NCBI GenBank assembly: GCA_025331435.1
Contig: JAIWNI010000039.1
Coordinates: 124,001-188,000, forward strand
DNA: 64,000 nucleotides
Direction of reading: 5' to 3'
From: Choanephora cucurbitarum
Taxonomy: Eukaryota > Mucoromycota > Mucoromycetes > Mucorales > Choanephoraceae
The position numbers and the translations under genes were made by a program. Shown piece after piece: positions 1 to 14,875 of the stretch (position 1 is its first letter; every line of letters starts with the position of its first letter). The notes below the pieces were generated by a model. It did no database searches. It had not been told where the DNA came from and saw only the letters and a program-made list of their open reading frames with translations.

Positions 1-1290
1 GTATAGCTACCATTGTCTGACACGTTTCTATGATGTATCATTCGCTTTCCATACTTGGATAGAACTTGATTTGATCTCCATTATACCTTCTTTGTAAGCA
101 ACTTTGTCTGACTTATTTGGTAACAAAGGGGAAGAAGTTCGTTTGTTCTTTCGAAGCAAGTAATAGCATTTTCTTTTTTAAGCTACACTTTATTTAGAAA
201 CATTTGTAAATTAAAAGTACACTGATTGTTATTTCAATGTCATTCTTGTCTCAAACACCGCAAAAGAGACAGTCGTCTTCTTTCTCTTTTTTTTAATACA
301 TTGCACGAGCTACAAGACTTATATTGTATAAGCTTATCCCTCCCGTTCCTTCTTCTATCAAGCAAAGCGATTCACTAAAACTCAAATAAGCTTGAACAAG
401 TCGGCGCCTAGCTAATAGCATTTCGGCCATTCTTCTTAACAATCAAGCTGAGCAAAAAAAAAAAGTTAAAAGAACAATATATTAATTGTATCAGATAATT
501 CGATGATGTATAACTTCTCTTTTTGGGGATATTGTCCGCAACGCTTATATGAATTTCTTTTATAAGGCAAGGTGCATATATAAGACAAAAACATCATTAA
601 TAATCTTGATTCAAATTTTCAATTGCTTACGCTTCATGTGTCACAAAAGTTATGTTTGTGTAAGATAGAATGACCCCAGGCTCATCAATATAACTGCAAT
701 ATGACGACTTATCTGTCATAACAATGGGATATTTTTTGCTATTGGCAAGTTAAAAAAAGAAGGAACCTCCTTTTCAATTCTCTTGCCTGAACCGAAGGCT
801 TACATAGCATAATTCAAATTCAGGGCTAGGTGTGACAAAAGAGAGAGAGAGAGAGAGACAAAAAAAAAGAAAGAAAAAATAGCCCATACCCTCAAATAAC
901 TCATTGAACTGGACTTTTAGCTCTACTTCTCTTCATTCTTTTGTGCGTCAAATGATTGAATACAATGCATAGAGCATGCTAAAACTATCTGTCAAACAGG
1001 TACACAGGATTATCCCCTTTATAATCAATTTCCGTTTTCGACCTTAATTTGTAACCTGAAAAAAGCTAAGTGTTCTTGCTACTCCGATGCACACGCTCGA
1101 CCACTCACCTCTTCTTTTTTATTTTCTAAAAAAGTTTTTTTCTAAAACCAATTACTTCACTTTAGGTTATAAGTCAGAGGCATTTTTTTTTGAAATAATT
1201 TCTTTCTCTTTCCCTTTCATTGTTCTCTTTTTCTTCTTATTTCTTCTTATTTCTAGTTGCGTACTACTTTAAGTATACGTTGTAAGAAAA
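1..1290. other. Intergenic, promoter side of BEM1
   Basis: I see no supportable gene in this stretch. It is AT-rich with homopolymer tracts and a (GA)8 microsatellite near 841-857. The only open frame near its end (1087-1272) is a Phe-rich low-complexity frame in a T-rich tract. The last few hundred bases probably hold the BEM1 promoter and 5' UTR. Confidence 0.6.
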
Positions 1291-2955
1291 ATGTTTCTTT
1301 CTAAAAAGGAAAGATCAAAAAGTCTTCGACGATTCACCAAAGCAAAGATATCAACACCTGTTGTTCAATCCGCCAATTCAAACCTTGAATTACCCAAGAA
1401 AATTATCAAGGCACTCTACGACTACGATGCAAAATCACCTCACGAAATTTCTTTTAAAAAGGGTGACTTTTTTCATGTTGTTGCAAGAGAAAACGATCCT
1501 CAATGGTTTGAAGCATGCAACCCAGCCTTCAACCTTAAGGGCCTTGTGCCAGTTAATTATTTCCAAGTGATTGATAAGACAGAGAGAAGTCTGAATGTTA
1601 ATAGACCTATTTCATCGTCTACCACAAACTCTTCGTTGACATCCGAACTTGATTCTGGGTTTTCTGATCTTTCTATCCATGGTAATATTACAGATTATAC
1701 TTTTTCTTTATTAGATGTTAAGTAATCATGTAAAATAGGTAGCAAAAATAAGAAACAAATATATGGTGTAGTAATGTACAATTTTAAAGCGGAGCGACCT
1801 GACGAATTAGAAGCACAAGCAGGTGAAGCTATTGTGGTGATTGCACAGACAAATCATGAGTGGTACATTGCCAAACCAATTAGTAGATTAGGTGGTCCTG
1901 GTTTGATCCCTGTCTCGTTTGTGCAAGTACGTGATGTAGCCACAGGTGAACTCATTGACGATAGAGATGAAAAGCCTTCTCTACCTGGTGTAGAAGATTG
2001 GAAGAAAATATCTCAAGTTTACGATGAGTCAAACATTCCTTTGGGCCATTTTGAAGATAAATCTGCTAGACATTCAGGCTCTTCTTCATCAGAATCTATG
2101 AACTATGACATTGTTACTTTTGCCTCCATTGACTCTTATATCTTAGAAGGAGATCAATATTGGTTTGTTGTCTACGCACGAGTAAATGATCATTGTCACC
2201 GTATTCTGTACCGACTTTATGAAGGTACGCTTTTTATTTCTCTACTTCTTTCCCTCTCATACTAATCTAAATTCTTTGTAGATTTTTATGATTTCCAAAT
2301 GAATTTCATGCAAGCTTTTCCTGTGGAAGCTGGCCAATCAGATCAAGAGCGAATTATACCATTCATGCCAGGACCTCTGAGCTCAGTAGACGAAAAAATT
2401 ACAAACGATAGAAAAGAAGATCTCAACCAATACTGCACAGAGATCTTAAGTTTGCCTAGATATCTTTCAGAATCTGAATTAGTACAGCGACAACTATTTG
2501 GTATCCATGAAGGTGATATTGAGCTTGACTACGATCCCCGAGTGACCCAAGTGGAGCAAGAAGAAAGAGAAGACCAGCTATTGGAACAATTAGAGATACA
2601 GCAACCGCAAGAACAATTCAAAAACGATGTACATAACACAAGCACCGATCAATTGTCTGAGCAATCACAACCACAGCAGCAGCAGCAGCAGCAGCAACAA
2701 CAACAATTAAAGATTAAGATCATTCATAAAGACGATATATTTGCTATGAAAGTCCCAACTGACTGCTCTCTCAGTTACCTGAAAAAGCGAGTATATGAAC
2801 GTATTCAGAGTGATGATATAAAAATAGAATACAAGAATGAAGTAACTGGGAAGAACGAGCCTTTGGAAGAAGAAATAGACATGGAGACAGCTTTCATTCA
2901 GGCGACTCAGAGAGGAAAACTTACCCTTACAACTGTGCCAAACACTATTGATTAG
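1291..2955 (+). CDS. BEM1: Bem1-like polarity scaffold (SH3-SH3-PX-PB1)
   Basis: The gene encodes a scaffold that links Cdc42, its GEF and PAK kinases at sites of polarised growth. Exons are 1291-1681, 1739-2224 and 2282-2955, with GT-AG introns of 57 nt, giving 516 residues, close to the usual Bem1 length. The domains run in canonical order. The first SH3 lies at about residues 38-95 (ALYDYDAKSP, GLVPVNYF). The second lies at about 139-200 (YNFKAERPDELEA, then GGPGLIPVSFV). A PX domain covers about 250-370 and a C-terminal PB1 domain about 435-513. A run of about 11 glutamines from a CAG/CAA microsatellite (about 2675-2706) separates PX and PB1. Both junctions restore conserved family sequence: the second joins LYED to FYDF inside PX. 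The ATG is the first in frame. The PB1 domain is expected to bind the Cdc24-type GEF, by family knowledge. Family identity is near certain. Confidence 0.95.
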
Positions 2956-3782
2956 CTGTTTGGCCAATTTCATTGTTTTTATTGTCATTTCTTTGTCCCT
3001 CCCCCTCTATATATGTATTTAGATATTTTGTCCATCCTATCCTATATGATTTAGTGTAAATAAAGCACACATAATTGCATCTATAGCATAAAACACATTT
3101 GGATCTTACTACACTAATCCAAAGATAAATTTCTCTTGACATCATTCACTTTCATGAAGTGTCAAAAAGGCACTAATTTTAGACAGACTATTGTACCAGC
3201 AAAATGAAAGACAATGAAAAAGTTACTTCTAATTTTAAAAATAACAACAAATACGAAGCGGATCAAACAATAGTCCAAGATAGAAACAAACATTACAAGC
3301 AAAAGCAAATAAGCAATTGCTGCTTTCTATCTAACTCTAAATCATCATAAGGATATAACTATTACCACCTTACTACCATAATAAAAAAACAAAGAGAAGG
3401 GGGGGAAGGAGATAGTCATTTCCATAGGCTTGAAAGCATGATTTATCAGAGACCAACCTTTAGTATCATCTGACTTGCATTGTTTTGTTTGTGCTGAAGC
3501 AACAATTGACGGGTGTCTGTTAAAAGAATTTTCCTATTAGTGATTGTATAGAAGCAGATATTGTCCTTTTATCGAAAAGAAGAAAATTAGAAGCAATAAA
3601 GTCTATTTTTTTGGTAAGTAGTGTAATTGTAGTTTATGTCTATCCGTTTCAAAGTGGAATGAATGAGGTCCCGAGGATAGTTTTTTTCTTCTTTTTACCA
3701 ACTTTATAAATCCTAGTTTCTTGATCAAATCATGTTTGGTTCCCTTTCTTCTTTTTGTTTCTCGCTTTCTAACTAACAAATT
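2956..3782. other. Intergenic between BEM1 and the subtilase
   Basis: No gene is seen. It holds the BEM1 3' UTR region and the upstream region of the protease gene. A short G run lies near 3400, and a pyrimidine-rich leader directly precedes the protease ATG. Confidence 0.55.
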
Positions 3783-6700
3783 ATGAAAATACGTCTATTA
3801 TCCACTATAAGTCTTTGGTTTTTGAGTAATCCGTCCTATGTATATGGCAGTGAAAAACAAGACTCTCGACTTGATTCGTTGTTCTCCAATCCTAAATTTC
3901 GTCCCAACACTCTAGGTAACATAATTCCTGGCCGATTTATAATTGAATTTGAAGATAACTATAAGGGATCATCGCTTGATTTTGTCCATGAAGTTCAGAC
4001 AATGGCAGAACCCAACATCGGAGGTCGAATCAAAATCAACATTGCTCATGATTTTGCTACTCAATCTTCTGTATTTCGAGGTGTGTCCATCAGTCTAGAC
4101 GAAGCAGAAATGATGCCTCTTGCAAAAAGGGACCAAAACTCAATCGACTTGCCAGGGTTGCACGGGAAAGTGTTGAACAAGATCTTGAATCAAAATCGTG
4201 TAAAGCATGTCTATCCAGTCACTGAAATTGCTCGACCCAACTTGAGTTATGCCAACGCATTTAATATCTATTCAGTTGAAAACGACACTGCTGTTGTCAA
4301 AACAACAAAAGTCAAAATTCCATCCGGTCTGCCCGAGCTTCCGTTCAGTCATATTTCATCTCAAGTGAATGAGGTTCATGAAAAGTTGAACATAAAAGGT
4401 GCTGGCATCTTGGTCGGAATAATCGATTCTGGTAAGTTAAGGTTCTTATTTACCTGTTACAGTCCTTTATTAAATCATACATTACTGGCTAGGTATTGAT
4501 TATCGCCATCCTGCATTTGGCAATGGGTTTGGTAAGGATTATCCAGTTAAGGTTGGCTATGATCTTGTTGGAAACGATTACGATTCGAGAGATCTTTCGT
4601 CAAGAAAGCAAAATATTACACCTTTAGATGATTGTGAAAATGGAAATGGTAAAGTGAACTTCATTTGTTTGTCCCAACATTATTTTTCAGAAACTCAACG
4701 TTGACGGCTAATACTTTTTCTTTGCACTCTACCATAGGTCATGGTACACACGTCGCTGGCATCATTGCTGCCAATGACAAGTTGCTTGTAAAGTACATAT
4801 TGTAACAATTTCCAGATAATTGATTTTGACTATATTCTTGTCTTTAAAAGAATTTTACAGGTGTTGCTCCAGAAGTTGATCTAGGTGTTTGGAGGGTGTT
4901 TGGCTGTGATGGCTCTACATCAAATGATATTGTGATCAAGGCTTTACTGGAAGCACACGAAGCAGGTAATTCTACTGAACAAGAATAAACAAACAAACAA
5001 ACTGATGTCATTTGCGTAGGCTGTGACATTATCAATCTTAGTTTGGGAAGTCCCAGCAATTGGGCAGAGGATCCAGGATCTATTGTTGCAAACCGAATTG
5101 CGCAAAAGGGCACTTTTGGTAAGAATACTTGATGCGATGGTGTTGTTGTCTTTTTTCTTGTATTAAAAAAGTATCTAGTCATAGCCGCTGCTGGTAATGA
5201 AGGAAAAGCTGGTTCTTTTTACATTGCTTCCCCAGGTGGTTTACCTCAAGTTGTTGCTTCTGCATCCGTGGATAATCTATATAACATGAAAAAGGTCCTC
5301 ACTACAGAAGCTGGAGAGCAATACAGTATGTTTCCAAAGAGAAGAAAGATTGAACTACTCAAAAATGAAACCTAGGGCTAATTTTTCTCTTATACACTAC
5401 TAGCATATGTTTTGAGCAGCCATACAAAAGACTTTCCTTCAGGTCAAGTAGTCAGCTACACAAATGATGATTCGGAAGAAGATGCATGTGCCAATATCAA
5501 GCCTGACAAAGATATCAATGGCAAGATAGTACTTGTAAAAAGAGGTGGCTGCTTTTTTGATGAAAAAGCACTGAATGTTGAAAAATATGGTGGTGTGGCT
5601 ACCATCATTTATGACAACAAGGAAGAGGAAGATAGCTTTGCACCTCAAGTTACCCAAGCAAATATATCTGTTTCGGCTATCACGAAGAAAGCAGGCGAAG
5701 AACTCAAGAGTCTGATGAACGGCAACAAGACGAGTTCAATCAATGGAATCTACATCGAAGCTGAAGACAGTCTGTTTCCCCAAGCAGTCGAGACTGCTAA
5801 TCAAATATCTAAATTTTCTAGCCTTGGACCTTTGTACGATATGTCTCTAAAGCCTGATTTTGCAAGCCCTGGAGGCTATATCTTCTCTACTCTTCCTCTA
5901 GCAAATGGTGGTTATGGCGTTTTGTCTGGCACTTCAATGGCGGCTCCCTATATTGCTGGTGCCTATGCTTTGTTTCTTGAAGCGCACGGTAAAAACAAAA
6001 CAGCTACATTTGTTAAGGAACATTTTCAGAATTATGCTAGACCAGTTGAGACGAAAAATGGTCCAGATAGTCCTGCTCGCCAAGGTGCAGGGATTTTGCA
6101 ATGTAAATAAGACTTCAAGCAAACTATGCAACCATATTCTAACTTTTTAATTCTACGGTTAGTGTTTGACACAATTCAACAGCCTGTCCATGTTTCTCCG
6201 GGAGCTATTAGTCTGAATGATACAGTCAATACAGCGCCTGTTACTTTAACTATATCAAACCCATCTAACAAAACAGTATCCTATAAAATCGATTATCGAG
6301 ATAGTTTGGCTATTGCTCCCTATGATCTTGAATTACAAGGTTTTGCTCCTGTTGGCCCTGCGCCTTATACCTCTACAAAAGTTACAGCTACACTCAACTT
6401 TTCAGTTCAGAATATAACACTTAAACCAGGTCAATCAGCTACCATCAATGTATCTCTAGCCGAGGTTCAGGGCGACACTAAAGACGAACCATATCCTATC
6501 TATGGTGGCTTTGTTCAATTTTTACCTCAAGGCGATAAAGACGTGCTAAAAGCAATCCAAGTTCCCTTTATTGGCATCAAAGGTGCATTGTCAGAACTTC
6601 CTATTTTCGATGATGGCTATCCTCATCTCTTGAAGAGAAACAGATCAAACACCTTTGAGCACAAACTAGATAATGGTACACGACTCGAAGGCTATGTTCT

Positions 6701-7055
6701 TGACCGCTCCCAAAATATAACATCGTATGTCATCAGTGTCTTTCGACTTTTGACAGGTAGTCCTCAGGTAGTAACAGAGGTATTGGATGTCAATCAAACG
6801 ATGATAGGTACTTTCTCTGAAGAAAACTATGTTGCCCGTAACACAATGGAAGATCGAAGTTATCTTTTTACCAAACGCTGGAATGGCACCATGATCCCTA
6901 TTGGAGGTGATGATGTAACTAAGCTTACTGCTCTAGATTCTGGACATTATTACCTTAGATGGAAGGCACTTAAACTATTTTCGGATCCTGCTAAAGAAGA
7001 GAGCTGGGAAACAAAAACCTCAGTACCTATTTACATCAAACATAACTATTATTAA
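3783..7055 (+). CDS. Secreted subtilisin-like serine protease with PA domain
   Basis: This is an S8-family endopeptidase, probably secreted. Eight exons (3783-4431, 4493-4648, 4738-4787, 4851-4965, 5020-5118, 5179-5325, 5404-6102, 6163-7055) give about 935 residues. The N-terminus looks like a cleavable signal peptide ending near residue 22, followed by an inhibitor-I9-like prodomain. The catalytic triad is complete: Asp near 215 in GIIDSGIDYRHP, His near 270 in HGTHVAG, and Ser near 583 in SGTSMAAP. The oxyanion Asn is in AAAGNEG. A PA domain (about 420-510, with KRGGCFF) is inserted before the Ser motif, as in minor extracellular (Vpr-like) subtilases, and a beta-rich C-terminal region of about 300 residues follows. 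The small exons are supported by unbroken phase across all seven introns. The least certain junction is exon 3 to 4, where the acceptor is AAAAG. Substrate is unknown. Confidence 0.92.
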
Positions 7056-8100
7056 GCCTAATGTAAAATGCCATTTAAATAACTGCATAAAAACCCTTCT
7101 TTTACAAAATCACTAAAGCAAAGAAAATCGCATTGTTAGATCTTAATCAATAATGTTTGACGTTCCTAGGGAAGCTGCGTTGGAGGTTATATCCTTGATC
7201 GCTTTCTGTTGTTTTGTGAGAGAGTTGTTTTGACAGTATTGTTCTACTTTCTTTGTTGTGCGAAGTCATTAACATTAGCAAAATAAAAGCTTATTCACCA
7301 TAGCCTTTTAATAGGTAGCTGCAGATACACCTTATTCCTTCTTTCTCAGTATTGTCTATGTTCATATAAAATGCTTTCAAATCAAGGATAATATCCCTCC
7401 ATAGTCTCTCCATATATTTAAGTATTTCGTCCAAAACAAAGGAAAGAGAACAACCATAGTACTGTTTACTTTTTGAGACATGTTGAAGGTATGTGTAGTG
7501 ATATAAAACTTTAGACTTTGGAACCAAAAATACTATAGATCAAGCAATCAGCTTGTTTGTTTCTTCATTCATAGAAAAGCCTAAAATCTATAGCTTGGGC
7601 TGGGTTATGTCCCTAGCTAGACCGAGTCCTTTTTTTATACACGAGAAATTAGATCCATTTGGACTGCCAAGCTGTCATCATAAGATCTTTGATCAAATTG
7701 ATTAACCGCTCCATCTCACCTACCAAAAACATAAAAAAATGCATACAACTCTGCAAGTCAGATTTAGACTCAGTTTCATCTAACATTCATGCTTAAATCA
7801 TTTTCTGATGGATAAAGGAATAGATGAATAGAAGGTTTATACACTAATAAATCAAGAAACAAAGAACAAGAGATAATTCTAGAGCCAAAATTGTTGTAGA
7901 ACACTATGTTGCTCACACACTTTTATATACTGTTCTTATGGTGTTTTGCTATCGTTTATCTTAAGCTGTCGGTGGCTTAAAATTGATATGAGTCAGATTC
8001 AAAACCCAAACACACATCATTAAAGCAAATTAGTTTTTTTTATCTTCTTTTTTTCATACTCTTTTCATTTGAATCATTTCAAAAAAAATAAATCTCTGAT
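7056..8100. other. Intergenic upstream of ADE5,7
   Basis: No gene is found on either strand. The minus-strand frame at 7291-7527 has no family resemblance. The last 120 bp carry a TGAGTCA site and T-rich leader, consistent with the promoter of the purine gene. Confidence 0.55.
7989..7995. promoter_or_regulatory. TGAGTCA, candidate Gcn4/Bas1 site
   Basis: The heptamer TGAGTCA lies about 106 bp upstream of the ADE5,7 start codon. In yeasts TGACTC-type elements recruit Gcn4 and Bas1 to purine genes, so the placement fits. Seven-base matches occur by chance several times in 64 kb, so this is only a candidate. Confidence 0.35.
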
Positions 8101-10934
<2,834 letters not shown>

Positions 10935-11466
10935 AGAGAGAAAAGCTACAGCTCTCTGCCTAATTTTTATTTATGTTAAGATTCTTCATTGTTGTGTATA
11001 TATATATTGTTTCTAATATTAGAGTTTTTTTTATTTCAATAAAACACCATTTTTTTCTATATATCAGATGGAAAATAAAATAATCACATCTGATTGGCGA
11101 TCCAAAGATCTTGTTAGCCAATCAAAAAGCTTTTATGTGACAACATCGTTGATTATCCTTTAATGGCCAAAAGGCGACAAAAAAGAATAAAAAGGAATCC
11201 ATGTGATGAGCGTGAGAAATCTAATAAGGAAATGAAAACTTTATTCTTTTCGATCTGTCAAATGCCTTGTTCTAAAGAAAGAAAGAAATCAAAGCCTTAC
11301 AAAAAAGGGACAAAAAAGGAATAAAAAAAATTTTTTTTTACTGCCTTTCATCAGCTTGAAACAGGATAATTTATTAGAAAAATGATGAAATTGTCTTTTT
11401 CTTCCTTTTTCTTCTCCCTTAGAATTTCGATCAATCCGGGTCTCTGGCCACAATTGATAGAGCAGC
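10935..11466. other. Intergenic between ADE5,7 and the permease
   Basis: No gene is seen. It contains the ADE5,7 3' UTR region with AATAAAA near 11038 and the permease upstream region with poly(A)/poly(T) tracts around 11320-11340. Confidence 0.55.
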
Positions 11467-13181
11467 ATGAAAGAAACAGAAAAGACAAGTGTGGAACAAG
11501 CAGCGGATGGAACTGCCATTGATATGAACGAAAGTTTCTATTCTGCAGCAATCTCTGTAAACAGTTCACACAATGCCCAAGAAATGCCTCGTCTTCAACG
11601 TGGATTGAAAGCAAGACATATTCAGATGATTTCATTAGGTGGCACGATTGGTATTATCACAGAAAAAAGCCACTTAATCAGCACGCAGTTGAAATTAAAA
11701 GTGTGATCTATATAGGTACTGGTCTCTTTATGGCTTCAGGCAAAGCTATCTCAGGCGCTGGTCCTGGTGGTGCTTTAGTTTCCTATGGTATCGTAGGCAT
11801 TTTGATCTTTTGTGTCATGATGAGTCTAGGTGAAATGGCAGCCTATCTTCCTGTCTCTGGTAGTTTTGCTCATTTCGCTAAACGATTTGTTGATCCATCG
11901 CTTGGATTTATGCTTGGTTGGATTTATTGGGTGAACTGGTCTATTGGTGTTGCTGTGGAATTGACAGGTGTTGCCATGATCATGGAATACTGGGTCAAGT
12001 CAATCCCTAGTGTTGTCTGGTCTATCATCTGTCTCTTCTTGCTTGTGCTTATCAATGTCTTTTCAGTCAAAGGCTATGGTGAAATTGAGTATTGGATTTC
12101 CTTTGTTAAGGTTTTGACGATTATTGTCTTCATCATTGTCGGTATCTGTGTCAACACAGGTGCTACAGGTGGAGAGCACATTGGTGTCTCTAATTTCCAT
12201 TTGGCTGGTGGTGCATTTCCCTTTGGTTTCCTTGGTATCTTCAATGTCTTCATTACTGCCGCCTTCTCTTTTAACGGTGTCGAGATTGTTGGTATCACTG
12301 CAGGTGAATCTCAGAATCCCCACAAGACAGTGCCTGCTGCTGTAAAGCAAGTATTCTTCCGTATTGTTCTGTTCTATATCTTGTCTATCTTGATCATTGG
12401 TCTCAACATTCCTTATACCGATCCTGATCTCCTCAAAGGTTCAGGCAACATAGCTGTCTCCCCCTTTACACTTGTGTTTAAGAAGGCAGGTGCTTCCTGG
12501 GCTGCTGATCTGATGAATGCCATCATTTTGATTACCATGATTTCTGCAGGTAACTCAGGTGTCTATTCTTCCAGTAGAACACTGTTAGCACTGGCTGAAG
12601 ATGGTACTGCTCCTCGCGTGTTTAAGCGAATCAACAGATGGGGTATTCCTATCTGGTCAGTGCTTACTACCTGTGCTGTTGGTTGTCTAGCTTTTTTGAC
12701 AAGTCTACAGAGTTCAGGTGTTGTCTTCAACTGGCTCACTGCACTTCCTTCTGTGGCTGGTCTAATCGTTTGGGTCACTATCTCTGTGACACACATTCGA
12801 TTCCGTATGGGTTTAAAGGCTCAAGGCAGATCCTTGACTTCATTACCCTACGTTGCTCCCTTCTTTCCTTATGGCGATCTGTTTGTGATTGTTGTTGGCT
12901 GTATTGTCATTGCAGGACAAGGTTATCAAACCTTTTTGCCACCTATCAAGGCTGAAAACTGTGTTGCTGCCTATATCTCAGTCATGTTTGCCATTGTCTT
13001 GTATTTCGGTCACAAGATAGTCAAGCGTCCTTCCTTTATCAAGGCATCTGAAATGGACTTTGAGACCGGCACAGTGAAAGACCAGGTCTTTGAGATCAAG
13101 GAAGGCATTGACGAAGAAGAAGAAATACGCCCTCCCCTTTGGAAACGTATCCTTAATAGAATGATTCATATTTTTGCTTAA
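11467..13181 (+). CDS. Amino-acid permease (APC superfamily, YAT type)
   Basis: This is a plasma-membrane-type proton-coupled amino-acid transporter of 549 residues with about 12 predicted membrane segments. Two exons, 11467-11650 and 11716-13181, are joined across a 65-nt intron that splits the first conserved motif (ISLGGTIG to TGLFMASG). Other family landmarks are SGAGPGGALVSYGIVG, MSLGEMAAYLPVSGSF and the FSFNGVEIVGITAGE stretch in the sixth segment region. The last part carries a cytosolic acidic tail with a Glu-rich stretch (DEEEEIRPP). The hydrophilic N-terminus of about 45 residues is typical of fungal Gap1-like proteins. The specific substrate cannot be assigned from sequence. The gene converges on Rab4, with 134 bp between the stop codons. 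Confidence 0.93.
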
Positions 13182-13315
13182 TTTCAAAGATACCACATTA
13201 GAAAGACACTATAGATTTTTTTTTATTATTTGCTATGTAGTATATACTTATATAAAAACACAAAAGAAGATAAAAGTAGGATTAAAGATGTATATGTATA
13301 TGTATGTGTAGATTA

Positions 13316-14314
<999 letters not shown>

Positions 14315-14787
14315 GATTTTGAGGTATATGTATATATTAAGATAGTAAAGGAAACAGATAAAAAGAAAAGATAGATAGTAGAATAGCAAGGTATATGTAG
14401 TTAAATAGATAAAAGAAGTTGTAGGTGGTTATGTAAGCCTTTCTCTTTCTTTTTGTTGTTTAAAAGAAATGTTGTCTTTGTGTTGAATATATAGGTATAT
14501 ATACACACATATGTTACAATAAATAACAAGAGTATGCTTAGGCTATAATCTTTTTGAGAAAGAAAGAGAAAAAAAAGAGGGGGGAAAGAGAAAGGGAAAA
14601 CAAAAGAAAAAGGCAAAAAAGAATAGGTTACTAGAAACGTTTAAGAAAGGAAAAAAAAAGAGCGGCTATTAAAAAAGGAACAATATTAATTGATTTATTC
14701 TAACAAGCAGAACAAAAAAAAAGAGGCATAAAATAGTTGTTCACTAAAGTTGAAGCTATTCCCTTTTTGTGTATGTGCAAGACAGGC
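14315..14787. other. Upstream region of RAB4, next to LINE 3' end
   Basis: No gene is seen. It is purine- and pyrimidine-skewed low-complexity sequence and should contain the RAB4 promoter. The LINE insertion lies about 490 bp upstream of the RAB4 start codon. Confidence 0.55.
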
Positions 14788-14804
14788 GTATTTTTTGTTT
14801 ATTT
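14788..14804. repeat. Target-site duplication, left copy
   Basis: The 17-mer GTATTTTTTGTTTATTT is repeated exactly at 20157-20173, on the other side of the retrotransposon. The bases immediately outside the two copies differ, so the repeat is exactly 17 bp. This is the expected footprint of target-primed reverse transcription. Confidence 0.9.
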
Positions 14805-14875
14805 TTTTTTTTGTAAAAAGTGTATACTTTATTAAAAATTGAAGTTACGACTTAGAAAAATAAAAAGGAAACTAA

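Noticed and set aside
1087..1272. Open frame of 61 codons upstream of BEM1
   Set aside because: It is a Phe/Leu/Ser-rich frame produced by a T-rich tract and has no homology signal.
7291..7527. Minus-strand frame of 78 codons
   Set aside because: No conserved motif, no partner exon and AT-rich composition typical of the surrounding intergenic DNA.
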